Origin: Variovorax sp. HW608
GTDB lineage: Bacteria > Pseudomonadota > Gammaproteobacteria > Burkholderiales > Burkholderiaceae_C
Assembly: GCF_900090195.1 (NCBI RefSeq)
Contig: NZ_LT607803.1
Coordinates: forward strand, 4,304,229-4,368,228
DNA length: 64,000 bases
Reading direction: 5' to 3'
Below are positions 33,994 through 43,675 of the stretch, piece after piece. How positions within the stretch are numbered: position 1 is the first letter of the stretch; the number at the start of each line of letters is the position of its first letter. The translations under genes were made by a program, and so were the position numbers. The notes below the pieces were generated by a model, which worked only from the letters and a program-made list of their open reading frames with translations, was not told where the DNA came from and did no database searches.

Positions 33994-35690
33994 GCAAGAT
34001 CACGAAGGAGCCCATCCTGCAAATCAGCGACCTGTGCGTGGCCGTGGAGCGCGCGGACGGTCGGAAGGTCATCGACGGCATCTCGCTCGAAATACGTGAA
34101 GGCGAGATGCTCTGTGTGGTGGGGGAGTCGGGCTCAGGCAAGTCCGTCACCTCGCTTTCAGTCATGGGCCTGCTGCCAAGGGGCAGCCTGATGCCGGCGG
34201 GTGGCAGTATCCGACTAGAGGGCGAGGAGTTGCTCGGGGCCTCAGAGAAGCGCCTCGAGGCGCTGCGCGCCACCTCGATGGCGATGGTCTTCCAGGAACC
34301 GGTGACAGCGCTGAATCCCGTGGCCAGGGTGGGCGACCAGATCGATGAGGTGCTCAAGGCTCACACGCCGCTGCGTGGCGCGGAGCGCAGGAAACGCATC
34401 CTGGCAATGCTGGAAGAGGTTCATCTGCCGAACGTAGATCGCATCTATCGCTCCTACCCGCATCAACTCTCTGGCGGCCAGCGGCAGCGGATCATGATCG
34501 CGATGGCGCTCATCCTGCGCCCGCGCCTGCTGATCGCGGACGAGCCCACGACAGCGCTCGATGTCACGACGCAAAAGCAGATCCTCTCGTTGATCCGTGA
34601 ATTGCGCGACAACCGGGGCACGGCGGTGCTGTTCATCACGCACGACATGGGCGTCGTGGCAGAGATCGCCGATCGCGTGGCCGTCATGCGCCAAGGTAGC
34701 CTCGTGGAAACAGGGCCGCTCGACCAGATCCTGCGCTATCCCGCCGAAGCCTACACGCGCAGGCTTCTGTCTGCCGTGCCCAGCCTGGTGCCGCGCACAG
34801 CGGTGGGGGCCGCTGATGCAGAGGTGCTCCTTCAGATTAACGACCTCGGAAAGACCTATAGCACTCGCTCGCTGTTGGGCAAGGTGAGAGAGGTCAAGGC
34901 GGCGGCCGATGTGACGCTCGCGGTGCGCCGCGGTCAGACCCTTGGAATCGTCGGCGAATCGGGTTCGGGCAAGTCGACGGTGGGCCGCTGCGCAATTCGT
35001 CTCATTGAGCCGAGCGAGGGCTCGATCCTTGTCGGCGGGCAAGACATCTCGCGACTGCGGGGCGCGGCCCTGAAACAGCACCGCCGCCGCATCCAGGTCG
35101 TCTTCCAAGACCCGTACCGTTCCCTCAACCCGCGAGTCCGCGTTGGTGAATCGGTCATCGAAGGATTGATCAATTTCGGCATGGCGCGCGCCCAGGCCTT
35201 GGCGGAAGCCGCCGCACTGCTCGAGATGGTGGGGCTTCCGGCGGATGCGGTATCGCGCTATCCGCATCAGTTCTCAGGTGGTCAGAGGCAGCGCATCGCC
35301 ATCGCGCGCGCGCTGGCGATGAAACCGGACATCTTGATCGCCGACGAGGCCGTCTCGGCCCTTGATGTCTCGGTTCAGGCGCAGGTCCTGGAACTGCTCA
35401 ACGACGTCCAACGGAGGCTGGGTGTTGGCACGCTGTTCATCACGCACGATCTCCGCGTGGCGGCACAGATCTGCGATGAGATTGTCGTGATGAAAAGCGG
35501 CCGAATCGTCGAACAAGGCCCGACGTCCGAAGTTCTCGTCGACCCGAAGGATCCATATACGCGTAGCCTGATCCAGGCGGCGCCCGGGCGGCATTGGGAT
35601 TTCCCAAACTTCCGCCCCGTGGAACCGGCGCAGGGCGGCGGATCGCTTGCCCGTGTGATCGCGTCGCCGCCAATGGTGGAGGCACTGTGA
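33990..35690 (+). CDS. Fused double ABC ATPase, DppD-DppF type
   Basis: A 566-residue protein with two complete ABC cassettes. The first has Walker A GESGSGKSVTS, signature LSGGQRQRI and Walker B LLIADEPTTALD; the second has GESGSGKSTVGRC, FSGGQRQRIAIA and ILIADEAVSALD. In the second Walker B the sequence is DEA rather than DEP; the catalytic Glu is kept in both. Usually DppD and DppF are separate genes; here one polypeptide supplies both sites. It energises uptake through the two permeases just upstream. Confidence 0.95.
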   Translation: MSKITKEPILQISDLCVAVERADGRKVIDGISLEIREGEMLCVVGESGSGKSVTSLSVMGLLPRGSLMPAGGSIRLEGEELLGASEKRLEALRATSMAMVFQEPVTALNPVARVGDQIDEVLKAHTPLRGAERRKRILAMLEEVHLPNVDRIYRSYPHQLSGGQRQRIMIAMALILRPRLLIADEPTTALDVTTQKQILSLIRELRDNRGTAVLFITHDMGVVAEIADRVAVMRQGSLVETGPLDQILRYPAEAYTRRLLSAVPSLVPRTAVGAADAEVLLQINDLGKTYSTRSLLGKVREVKAAADVTLAVRRGQTLGIVGESGSGKSTVGRCAIRLIEPSEGSILVGGQDISRLRGAALKQHRRRIQVVFQDPYRSLNPRVRVGESVIEGLINFGMARAQALAEAAALLEMVGLPADAVSRYPHQFSGGQRQRIAIARALAMKPDILIADEAVSALDVSVQAQVLELLNDVQRRLGVGTLFITHDLRVAAQICDEIVVMKSGRIVEQGPTSEVLVDPKDPYTRSLIQAAPGRHWDFPNFRPVEPAQGGGSLARVIASPPMVEAL

Positions 35691-37129
35691 CTTCTTTCAG
35701 CGACTACGCCAACTACGATGCCGTCGGCCTCGCCGAGCTTGTGCGACGCAAAGATGTTCATCCCTCTGAGATCGTCGAAGCGGCGATCGAGCGCATCGAG
35801 CGCCACAATCCGGCCCTCAACGCCGTCGTGTTCACAGCGTTCGAAGAGGCACGTGAGCGTGCGAAGTGTGTGTCGATGAACCTGCCGTTCGCGGGTGTTC
35901 CAATGCTCTTGAAGGACATTGGCGCGCAAAGAAGCGGGTGGCCTACGCGCCAAGGCGCGAACTTGACGCCGGCGACAGCTTCCTCCCGCGATTCGACCAT
36001 CGTGCGTCGCTACGAAGAAGCCGGCGCCGTTCTTCTGGGCAAGACCAACGTCCCGGAATTCGGAATCATGGCCATCACCGAGCCGGCGCTGTACGGTCCG
36101 GCACGCAACCCTTGGAACCTCGCTCATTCGCCAGGTGGCTCATCCGGCGGATCTGCCGCGGCGGTGGCGGCAGGCCTGGTCCCGATCGCCCATGCAGGTG
36201 ATGGGGGCGGTTCGATCCGCATACCGGCCTCCTGCTGCGGTCTAGTGGGACTGAAGCCCACGCGCGCTCGAACGCCGGTGGGCCCCGAACTGGGTGACAT
36301 CATGAATGGCATCGTCATCGACCACGTGCTTACGCGCACGGTCCGTGACTCGGCTGCCATGCTGGACGTTACGGCGGGCGCGGAGCCCGGTGATCCCTAT
36401 GCCGCACCCGCCGCCGCAATGAGCTTCGTCGACGCCATGCACCGCTGCAGGCAGCCTTTGCGGATCGGCTTCGCAACCGGTGACCTCTACGGCAACGCCG
36501 CCAGCTCCGAGAGCAAGGCGGCGGTGCATCGCGCGGCCCAACTTTGCGAGCAACTCGGGCACGTGGTCGAGGAATCCTCGCCAGATCTTGGCATGCCGTA
36601 TGAAGCCGTCCGAGCCGCCTTCGAGCAGATCTGGATCTCAGGGCACGCAATGCTGATGCAACAGGCGGCCGCCCTCACTGTCGGCCGCGAGCCAAGAAGG
36701 GAAGACCTCCAGGGCATGGTCTGGTCCGTCTACGAAGCGGGCGTGCGGGTCAGTGCGATCGATTATCAGAAGTCATGGATGACGTTGCATGCTGCCGCGC
36801 GACGCGTCGCTGCATGGCACGCCAACTACGACGTATGGATCACCCCGACGCTGAGCACTCCGCCATGGCCCATTGGTCATCTGGATCTCGAGAAGACGGA
36901 CCGGCGCAGCGCCTATCAGCCAATGCGTGAGTACTGCCCTTACACCGGACTGCAGAACATGACGGGCCAGCCGGCAATCAGCCTACCACTGCACCGATCG
37001 TCTGGTGGCCTGCCCATGGGTGTGCACTTCGTCGGCTCCGTCGGCGCAGAGGACACGCTGCTCGGACTGGCCGCCCAACTCGAAGAGGCGCAGCCTTGGA
37101 ATGCGCTCAAGCCCGCGATCTGGAACTGA
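35687..37129 (+). CDS. Amidase, amidase-signature family
   Basis: A 480-residue protein starting with GTG at 35687, overlapping the ATPase stop (GTGA). The amidase-signature triad is visible: Lys76 (LLKDIGA), cis-Ser152 in [16 protein letters not shown], and nucleophile Ser176 in [24 protein letters not shown] follows as usual. The family hydrolyses amides, including acylamino acids and aryl or alkyl amides. No signal peptide, so it acts in the cytoplasm on the imported compound. Substrate unknown. Confidence 0.92.
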   Translation: MTSFSDYANYDAVGLAELVRRKDVHPSEIVEAAIERIERHNPALNAVVFTAFEEARERAKCVSMNLPFAGVPMLLKDIGAQRSGWPTRQGANLTPATASSRDSTIVRRYEEAGAVLLGKTNVPEFGIMAITEPALYGPARNPWNLAHSPGGSSGGSAAAVAAGLVPIAHAGDGGGSIRIPASCCGLVGLKPTRARTPVGPELGDIMNGIVIDHVLTRTVRDSAAMLDVTAGAEPGDPYAAPAAAMSFVDAMHRCRQPLRIGFATGDLYGNAASSESKAAVHRAAQLCEQLGHVVEESSPDLGMPYEAVRAAFEQIWISGHAMLMQQAAALTVGREPRREDLQGMVWSVYEAGVRVSAIDYQKSWMTLHAAARRVAAWHANYDVWITPTLSTPPWPIGHLDLEKTDRRSAYQPMREYCPYTGLQNMTGQPAISLPLHRSSGGLPMGVHFVGSVGAEDTLLGLAAQLEEAQPWNALKPAIWN

Positions 37130-37162
37130 TCGTTCGCCCATCCTCACGACGGACCTCATCTG

Positions 37163-38062
37163 ATGAAACCAACCAATCTCCCATCCGATCGGACCATGAC
37201 GATCTCGGTGATCCAGTTCACCGCGATCGACAACAGCGAGTCAAACCTGGCGAGCATGCGCCGACTGCTCGACGTTGCGGGTCGGCGCCGATCCGACCTT
37301 GCCGTGCTGCCCGAAGCCATGACCGGTTGTGGTGCGAGCCATCCCACAGCCTACCAGCGTATCGCCGAGCCGATCCCCGGTCCGACGACTGACATGCTGT
37401 GCGCCAAGGCGCGCGAGCACGGCATGTACATCACGGGATCGATGTTCGAGCGGTCAGCGGATGGGAAGATCTACAACACCGCGCCGCTCATCTCGCCTGC
37501 CGGCGAGATCGTCGGCTGCTACAGGAAGACGCACCTATTTTCACCGGGCAGCGGCCCCGATATTGCCAATGGGCTGAGCGAGGCGCAGAAGATCACCGCG
37601 GGTGATTCGCTCCATGTGTTCGACATCGGCAAGTGCCGGCTCGGCATTGCGATCTGCGCAGATCTACGCTTCCACGAGGTGATCCGCGAACTCGCGTTGC
37701 AAGGCGCCGAAGTGATCGCCTTGCCGACCGCCTTTCCTAATCCGAGGCTCGACCATTGGGAGTTCACCCTGCGCACGCGCGCCACTGATAACCAACTCTT
37801 CATCGCGGCCACAGGCATGTATGGCCAGGAGCCGATCTCTGGGGCGCGTTTCGTCGGTCGCAGCATGGTGGTGGATCCATGGGGCATCGTGCTCACCTGC
37901 GCCTCGGACGGTGAAGTCTGCGCCACGACCGAGATCGATCTGGGCGATGTCCAGAAGGTGCGCGACTGGTACCCGCTGGGCGATCTGCGCCGTCCCGAAC
38001 TCTATGTTGCTCAGGCCGCCCTGAGCGCACGGCACGCCAAGGCATCCGCGACCTGCAACTAA
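37163..38062 (+). CDS. Nitrilase-superfamily carbon-nitrogen hydrolase
   Basis: A 299-residue protein. The Glu-Lys-Cys catalytic set is seen as E51 (AVLPEAM), K122 (YRKTHLF) and C165 (GIAICADLRF). The second Glu of the family lies in the segment between K and C. Most similar in pattern to amidases, omega-amidase and N-carbamoyl-amino acid hydrolases rather than true nitrilases. It follows the amidase by 33 bases and may complete deamidation of the imported molecule. Cytoplasmic. Confidence 0.9.
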   Translation: MKPTNLPSDRTMTISVIQFTAIDNSESNLASMRRLLDVAGRRRSDLAVLPEAMTGCGASHPTAYQRIAEPIPGPTTDMLCAKAREHGMYITGSMFERSADGKIYNTAPLISPAGEIVGCYRKTHLFSPGSGPDIANGLSEAQKITAGDSLHVFDIGKCRLGIAICADLRFHEVIRELALQGAEVIALPTAFPNPRLDHWEFTLRTRATDNQLFIAATGMYGQEPISGARFVGRSMVVDPWGIVLTCASDGEVCATTEIDLGDVQKVRDWYPLGDLRRPELYVAQAALSARHAKASATCN

Positions 38063-38075
38063 CCGAGGAATCATT

Positions 38076-39692
38076 GTGCATGTGAACAAACGATCAATGA
38101 TCGTGACGCCCCAACCGGAGGCGTCCGAGGCCGGTGCGGAGATTCTCCGCGCGGGAGGTAATGCCGTCGATGCTGCTATCGCGAGCGCGCTGGTCCAGGG
38201 CGTTGTGGACCCTTTGATGTGCGGCGTGGCTGGTTTCGGCAGCATGGCCATCTACCTCCCCGAACGAAACTACCACGGCTACATCGATTTCCATTCGCCC
38301 GCGCCAGCGGCGGCGCGCCCAGAGATGTGGGAAGCACTGATCCAGTCTGAGACACGCGACGGATATGGCTTCATTCTCAAGGGCCGCGTGAACGACATTG
38401 GCTACCAGTCGGTGTGCGTTCCCGCATCGCTCAGGGCCTACCATGAAGCGCAGGTCGAATTCGGAACGCTCAGCTGGGAAGAGGTTCTGCAGCCTGCGAT
38501 TGCCTGGGCGGAAAAAGGTTGGCTGGTACGTCCGCACATGCACTGGTTCTGGACGCAAGAAGACCAGATGGGGCGGGTGTCGAATCCTGAACGCCTGGCT
38601 TTCAGCGCGACGGGACGGCGCTTGTACTGCCGGGACGACGGAACGCCCAAGCAGGTCGGTGACCGGGTCAACAACCCGGACCTCGCAAACACCTTGCATC
38701 TGATCGCGCGGCACGGCGTCGAGATTTTCTACGAGGGCGAGATCGCCGGGCGTATCGCTGAGGACATGCGCAAGAATGGTGGACTGGTTTCGCGCGAGGA
38801 CCTGGCCGCCTACCGGCCGCTGCGCAGCGACCCGGTCTGGGGGACCTACCGGGATTTCTCCGTATCGAGCAATCAGCCGCCCGGTGGCGGCTTGATGCTG
38901 ATCGAGATGCTCAACATCCTGGAAAACTTCGACCTGCGCGCGCTGGAGCACAACTCGGCGGACTACATGCGAGTCGTCGCGGAGGCGATGAAGCGCGCCA
39001 CGTGCGACAAGGATGTGCACGTCGGCGATCCCAGATTCGTGTCGGTGCCGATGGAGGCGTTGCTGTCCAAGGACTACGCGCGCAAGATGGCTGATGAGAT
39101 CCGTCGCGGCGTTCGGTGCGAGGTCCCGCGCTTCAACGGCGGCCTGCCATCGAAGGATACGACGCACCTGTGCGTGGTGGACGCCGCCGGCGGCTGCGTC
39201 AACATGACTCATTCCCTGGGTATGCCTTCGGGCGTCATCACCGAGGGACTGGGCTTCATGTACAACGGCTGCATGGGCGTCTTCGACCCGCGCCCCGGGC
39301 GCGCCGGGTCCATCGCGCCCGGCAAGGCGCGCTTTAGCTCCATCTGCCCCTCGATCGTGTTCAAGAATGACAGGCCGTGCCTGGTGATCGGTGCACCCGG
39401 GGCCACACAGATCGCCATGGGCGTGCTGCAGGCCACCCTCAACGTGCTCGATTTCGGCATGACGATGACCGAGGCAGTCAGCGCGCCGCGCTTCTCCGCC
39501 ACGAGCAACGCGGTTGACGTTTCCAACCGGATCTCCTTCCGCGCCACCGACGAGCTTACGGCGCAAGGCTATGAGGTCGTGCGAAGCCCCTATGGCTTCG
39601 GATTTGCCGCGGTGCATGGCATCAAGGTCGCACCTGACGGATTGGACGGCGCTGCCGATCCGGGTCACGACGGAGTTGCCATGGCTGTCTGA
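38076..39692 (+). CDS. Gamma-glutamyltransferase-like Ntn-hydrolase, no signal peptide
   Basis: A 538-residue protein. The N-terminal block EAGAEILRAGGNAVDAAIAS, the middle QPPGGGLMLIEMLNILENFD and the autoprocessing site DTTHLCVVDAAGGCVNMT are those of the gamma-glutamyltransferase family; cleavage before T362 would create the catalytic N-terminal Thr. LGMPSGVITEGLGFMYNG follows in the small subunit. Unlike E. coli Ggt it has no export signal, and the glutamate-binding GS-S motif is not obvious, so acylase activity on another gamma-acyl amide is possible. GTG start follows GAGGAA. Confidence 0.9.
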   Translation: MHVNKRSMIVTPQPEASEAGAEILRAGGNAVDAAIASALVQGVVDPLMCGVAGFGSMAIYLPERNYHGYIDFHSPAPAAARPEMWEALIQSETRDGYGFILKGRVNDIGYQSVCVPASLRAYHEAQVEFGTLSWEEVLQPAIAWAEKGWLVRPHMHWFWTQEDQMGRVSNPERLAFSATGRRLYCRDDGTPKQVGDRVNNPDLANTLHLIARHGVEIFYEGEIAGRIAEDMRKNGGLVSREDLAAYRPLRSDPVWGTYRDFSVSSNQPPGGGLMLIEMLNILENFDLRALEHNSADYMRVVAEAMKRATCDKDVHVGDPRFVSVPMEALLSKDYARKMADEIRRGVRCEVPRFNGGLPSKDTTHLCVVDAAGGCVNMTHSLGMPSGVITEGLGFMYNGCMGVFDPRPGRAGSIAPGKARFSSICPSIVFKNDRPCLVIGAPGATQIAMGVLQATLNVLDFGMTMTEAVSAPRFSATSNAVDVSNRISFRATDELTAQGYEVVRSPYGFGFAAVHGIKVAPDGLDGAADPGHDGVAMAV

Positions 39693-39736
39693 CCGCCTGA
39701 GCGCGCGCTCTCTCTTCTTCTCACCCGCTGCCGAAT

Positions 39737-39767
39737 CCGCCCGACAGGGCGGGTCAGCCGCTGCTTT
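39737..39767 (+). terminator. Hairpin with downstream T-run, possible attenuator
   Basis: CCGCCC-GACA-GGGCGG makes a six-pair stem with a four-base loop, followed after 12 bases by TTTTT. The spacing is long for a standard intrinsic terminator. It may lower expression of the genes after the gamma-glutamyltransferase gene. Confidence 0.35.
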
Positions 39768-39785
39768 TTCTCAAAGGAACACACC

Positions 39786-41237
39786 ATGAACGTTACCCAG
39801 GTTCACAACTTCACGACCGACATGCTCATCGACGGCAAGCTGGTGCAGGGGGAAGGCCAACGCGAGGCAATCCTCGATCCGTCGACCGGTACACGGATCG
39901 CCGAAGTCCGAGAGGCCTCGCCGGAACAGGTCGACCAAGCGGTCGCTGCGGCGAAGAAGGCCTTCCCATTGTGGTCGCAGATGACGCCGGGCGCGCGATC
40001 TGCGTTGCTCTTGAAGATTGCCGACAAGATCGAGCAGCAGGGCACGGACTTCGCGCGCGTCGAATCGCTCAATGTCGGCAAGCCCTACGTGCGCATGCTG
40101 AACGATGAGATTCCCGGCATCGTCGACAACATCCGCTTCTTTGCCGGGGCTGCGCGCTGCATGACGGGCCTTGCGGCCGGCGAGTATGTGCCTGGCCATA
40201 CGAGCGTCATCCGCCGCGATCCGCTGGGCGTGATCGGTTCGATCGCGCCGTGGAATTTTCCGCTTGCGATGGCAACCTGGAAGATCTTCGCTCCGATCGT
40301 CGTCGGCAACACGGTGGTGATGAAGCCCTCGGAGCAAACGCCCCTGACCGCCTTGAAACTGGGCAGCCTGCTGGCGCAGATGCTTCCAGCGGGTGTGGTC
40401 AATATCGTGACGGGGCAGGGTGCTTCGGTGGGTGCGCAGCTGTGCGGCCACCCTGGCGTCGCGATGACGTCGATCACCGGTGACATTGCGACCGGCCAGA
40501 AGGTGCTACAGGCCGCAACCGGTAACCTCAAGCGCACGCATCTCGAGCTCGGCGGCAAGGCGCCGGTCATCGTGATGGACGACGCAGATCTTGATGCTGC
40601 CGTCGCTTCCGTACGCAGTGCCGGCTTCTACAACGCCGGACAGGATTGCTGTGCAGCCTGCCGCGTGTACGTGCATGAGAAGGTGTACGACAAGTTCGTG
40701 GCCGCACTTCATGGCGCAGTGAAGACCATCCGTCTCGGTTCGCCTGCAGACGAGGACACTGAACTCGGACCCCTCGTGAGCGCGCGTCAGCGCGATCGCG
40801 TGGCCGGGTTCGTGGAACGCGCGGCCGACCTGACGCATGTTGAGCTGCTCACCGGTGGGCGCAGCCCCGAGCGCCCCGGATTCTTCTATGAGCCCACGAT
40901 CCTCGCGGGTGCAAGGCACGACGACGAGATTGTCCAGCGTGAGGTGTTCGGTCCGGTCGTGTCGGTAACGCCCTTCAAGACGATGGAGCAGGTGCTGGAA
41001 TGGGCGAACGACAGCCGCTACGGACTGGCATCGTCCGTCTGGACTCGCGACGTCAAGACGGCCGGTCATCTGAGCGCACGGCTGCAGTACGGCACGACCT
41101 GGGTCAACCAGCACTTCACGCTGATCAGCGAGATGCCGCACGGCGGCATGAAGATGTCCGGCTACGGCAAGGATCAGTCGATCTTCAGTCTGGAGGACTA
41201 CACCGCGATCCGCCACGTGATGATGAACTTCGGGTGA
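39786..41237 (+). CDS. Aldehyde dehydrogenase, gamma-aminobutyraldehyde dehydrogenase-like
   Basis: A 483-residue ALDH. It shares the distinctive segments of E. coli Pat[56 protein letters not shown] (catalytic Glu) and [15 protein letters not shown] (catalytic Cys), [12 protein letters not shown] and YGLASSVWT. PatD oxidises 4-aminobutyraldehyde and some other omega-aminoaldehydes. Probably oxidises the aminoaldehyde made in this locus to an amino acid. Overlaps the kinase start by four bases. Confidence 0.9.
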   Translation: MNVTQVHNFTTDMLIDGKLVQGEGQREAILDPSTGTRIAEVREASPEQVDQAVAAAKKAFPLWSQMTPGARSALLLKIADKIEQQGTDFARVESLNVGKPYVRMLNDEIPGIVDNIRFFAGAARCMTGLAAGEYVPGHTSVIRRDPLGVIGSIAPWNFPLAMATWKIFAPIVVGNTVVMKPSEQTPLTALKLGSLLAQMLPAGVVNIVTGQGASVGAQLCGHPGVAMTSITGDIATGQKVLQAATGNLKRTHLELGGKAPVIVMDDADLDAAVASVRSAGFYNAGQDCCAACRVYVHEKVYDKFVAALHGAVKTIRLGSPADEDTELGPLVSARQRDRVAGFVERAADLTHVELLTGGRSPERPGFFYEPTILAGARHDDEIVQREVFGPVVSVTPFKTMEQVLEWANDSRYGLASSVWTRDVKTAGHLSARLQYGTTWVNQHFTLISEMPHGGMKMSGYGKDQSIFSLEDYTAIRHVMMNFG

Positions 41238-42319
41238 GACTTGGCGTGACCACCCTGAGTTCCATCTTCGGTGCTTGCCTGACGCAGGGGCTGCCACCGA
41301 CCCCGCAGGGTCTGGTCGAGGCCCTGGTGCGGGAGCGCTATGGCGTCGATGCCCGGGCGGTCCGGCTGGCCAGCGAGCGCGATGAGTTGTTCTTGCTGAC
41401 CGCGGCGGATGGCGGCAGATTGGTGCTTCGCTTCGCCCATCCTGCCGACGATCCCTCCGTGCTCGATATGCAGGTGCAAGCGCTGCAGTGGATCGCTGCA
41501 GCGGATTCGACCCTCCCGATCCCGGCATTGCTCAAGGACAGTGAGGGTTGCATCGCGCGACCGGTTTCGGTGGGCGACGCTGCGCCGCGCGTCATGACTT
41601 TGAGCAGCTTTCTCGAAGGACAGCTTCTCTCGAAGGCGCCACGATCCAGTCGTCAGCGACGCGCGCTCGGCGCCGCCATTGCGAGCTTCGACACGGCATT
41701 GCAAGACTTTGCCCATCAAGGCGCTGATCACGAACTGTTGTGGGACATACAGCGTGCCGCCTTTCTCAATGAAATCATTCCGGAAACGACGATCTCAGGC
41801 TCGAACCCGCCCAGGCCGTGGAATCTGGTGCGCGACGCATTGCGTCATTTCGAGGCCGAGGTTCAGCCGCGCCTTGCCGGACTGCGAGCCCAGGTGATCC
41901 ACGGCGACTTCAATCCCCACAACGTAATGGTGCGAGCGGATGATCCTGGCATCGTTAGCGGGATCATGGACTTCGGCGACATGGTGCGCGCGCCGCTCGT
42001 GAATGACCTGGCTATCGCAGCCTGTTACCACCTCGACGGCGAGGCGATGCATTCGGTCGCTGACATCGTGACGGGCTTCCACAGCGTGCTGCCGCTGCGG
42101 CCGGAGGAGCTCGATCTTTTCATCGACCTCATGGCCACGCGATTGTGCGCGGCCGTGGCGATCACGGAATGGCGCGCACGCGCCAATCCGGGCAACAGCA
42201 CCTACATCCTCAAGAACACCACCATCGCCTGGCAGGGCCTCCAGCGTCTCGCGGAGATGGATCGTGCGCAGGCATCGAACACGCTGCGCGATGCCTGCTA
42301 CATGGAGAGAACCACATGA
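41234..42319 (+). CDS. Aminoglycoside-phosphotransferase-fold kinase, hydroxylysine kinase-like
   Basis: A 361-residue kinase. It has the APH Brenner loop [14 protein letters not shown] and the metal-binding [11 protein letters not shown], with the flanking pattern VSGIMDFGD...[12 protein letters not shown] and [20 protein letters not shown]. From memory this alignment matches human hydroxylysine kinase (VSGILDFGD...VLAGFESITPLT). It is placed next to a phospho-lyase-type PLP enzyme, the same pair as HYKK/PHYKPL. The start may be GTG 41234 (GTGA overlap with the dehydrogenase) or GTG 41246. It probably phosphorylates an amino-alcohol hydroxyl. Confidence 0.82.
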   Translation: MRLGVTTLSSIFGACLTQGLPPTPQGLVEALVRERYGVDARAVRLASERDELFLLTAADGGRLVLRFAHPADDPSVLDMQVQALQWIAAADSTLPIPALLKDSEGCIARPVSVGDAAPRVMTLSSFLEGQLLSKAPRSSRQRRALGAAIASFDTALQDFAHQGADHELLWDIQRAAFLNEIIPETTISGSNPPRPWNLVRDALRHFEAEVQPRLAGLRAQVIHGDFNPHNVMVRADDPGIVSGIMDFGDMVRAPLVNDLAIAACYHLDGEAMHSVADIVTGFHSVLPLRPEELDLFIDLMATRLCAAVAITEWRARANPGNSTYILKNTTIAWQGLQRLAEMDRAQASNTLRDACYMERTT

Positions 42320-43662
42320 ACATGCCTTTGATGATCAATTCCTTCGACCCTGCCCACGCAGAAGACCTTAGCCCGGTCGTCGAAAAACTGCTGGAGCGAC
42401 GTACTCGCGTTCTTGGACCTTCCTACAAGCTCTTCTACGAACGACCTGTGCACGTTGTGCGAAGCGAAGGCGTGTGGCTCTACGACGAGGAGGGGGAGCC
42501 CTATCTTGACGTCTACAACAACGTTCCCTCTGTCGGTCACTGCCATCCTGCGGTGGTGGAGGCCGTCACGCGTCAGATGGGGGTTCTGAACACTCATACC
42601 CGTTACCTCTACGACATCGTTCTGACGTACGCAGAAAAGCTGCTGGCGACTTTCCCGAGTGAGCTGTCCAACGTGATGTTCACCTGCACCGGGAGCGAAT
42701 CGTCGGACCTGGCGGTTCGGGTCGCCAAGCGCTACACAAGGGCGCAGGGCATTGTCGTCACGGCGAACGGATACCACGGCATCACCGCGGCGATCGCGGA
42801 GATGTCCCCGTCCCTCGGCAATGGTGTCCCGTTGGGCAACCACGTGCGCACGGTGGCGGCGCCTGATGCATACCGCGCTGGCGGGCGCGACGTAGGTGAG
42901 TGTTTCGGCCAGGCGGTTGAGGCTGCCATCGCCGATCTTGCACGCCACGGCATTCGACCGGCCGCGCTAGTGACGGACACCATCTTCTCCAGTGACGGCG
43001 TCTTCTCGGATCCGCCCGGGTTCCTGCAGCGGGGGGTCGAGGCCATGCGCGCGGCCGGCGGTCTCTTCATCGCCGACGAGGTACAGCCTGGATTCGCCCG
43101 CACGGGCGATGCGATGTGGGGCTTCCAGCGTCACGGCGTCGTCCCCGACCTGGTCACGATGGGTAAGCCGATGGGCAACGGCCTGCCCATCGGTGGTGTG
43201 GTAGCGCGCCCCCACCTGCTGGCGGAGTTCGCTCGGGATGCTCGTTACTTCAATACCTTTGGCGGCAACCCGGTGTGCTGCGCCGCGGCCAATGCCGTTC
43301 TCGATGTCATCCAGCAGGAAGGACTGATGGCGCAAGCGGCGCGGGTCGGGGCTTTCCTTCAGAAGGGGCTGTGCGAACTGGCAGCGGACTATCCCCAAAT
43401 CGGCGATGTCCGGGGTGCAGGCCTCTTCATCGGAGCCGAGTTCGTGAAGGACCCCGTCACACGCGAGCCGCATGCTGACCTTGCGCTTCATGTGGTGAAC
43501 AGGCTGCGTGACCGCAAGGTATTGATCAGCGCGTCGAGTCCTTTCGGCAACGTGCTGAAGATCAGGCCGCCGCTTCCGTTCACCGAAGCGAACGCCGCCT
43601 ACTTCCTTGAAATTCTTGCAGATGTAATGGCTGACGCCCGCAGGCTGGGCCATGCACTTTGA
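42316..43662 (+). CDS. Class-III PLP enzyme, phospho-lyase type (ETNPPL/PHYKPL-like)
   Basis: A 448-residue fold-type I PLP enzyme. GPSYKLFYERPVHVVRSEGV and YNNVPSVGHCHPAVVEAVTR match the N-terminus of ethanolamine-phosphate and 5-phosphohydroxylysine phospho-lyases (GPS-K-F-...VR, NNV-VGHCHP). The cofactor Lys is K284 in TMGKPMGNGLPIGG, and FNTFGGNPVCCAAANAVLDV with VLKIRPPLPFTEANA are conserved in that group. Ordinary transaminase activity cannot be excluded. It overlaps the kinase gene by ATGA, so kinase and lyase are made together. It would release an aminoaldehyde, ammonia and phosphate. Confidence 0.82.
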   Translation: MNMPLMINSFDPAHAEDLSPVVEKLLERRTRVLGPSYKLFYERPVHVVRSEGVWLYDEEGEPYLDVYNNVPSVGHCHPAVVEAVTRQMGVLNTHTRYLYDIVLTYAEKLLATFPSELSNVMFTCTGSESSDLAVRVAKRYTRAQGIVVTANGYHGITAAIAEMSPSLGNGVPLGNHVRTVAAPDAYRAGGRDVGECFGQAVEAAIADLARHGIRPAALVTDTIFSSDGVFSDPPGFLQRGVEAMRAAGGLFIADEVQPGFARTGDAMWGFQRHGVVPDLVTMGKPMGNGLPIGGVVARPHLLAEFARDARYFNTFGGNPVCCAAANAVLDVIQQEGLMAQAARVGAFLQKGLCELAADYPQIGDVRGAGLFIGAEFVKDPVTREPHADLALHVVNRLRDRKVLISASSPFGNVLKIRPPLPFTEANAAYFLEILADVMADARRLGHAL

Positions 43663-43675
43663 AACCGGAGCGGAC

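Noticed and set aside
38094-39668. A 524-residue minus-strand frame opposite the gamma-glutamyltransferase gene
   Set aside because: Shadow frame; the plus strand has the autoprocessing site and all conserved blocks.
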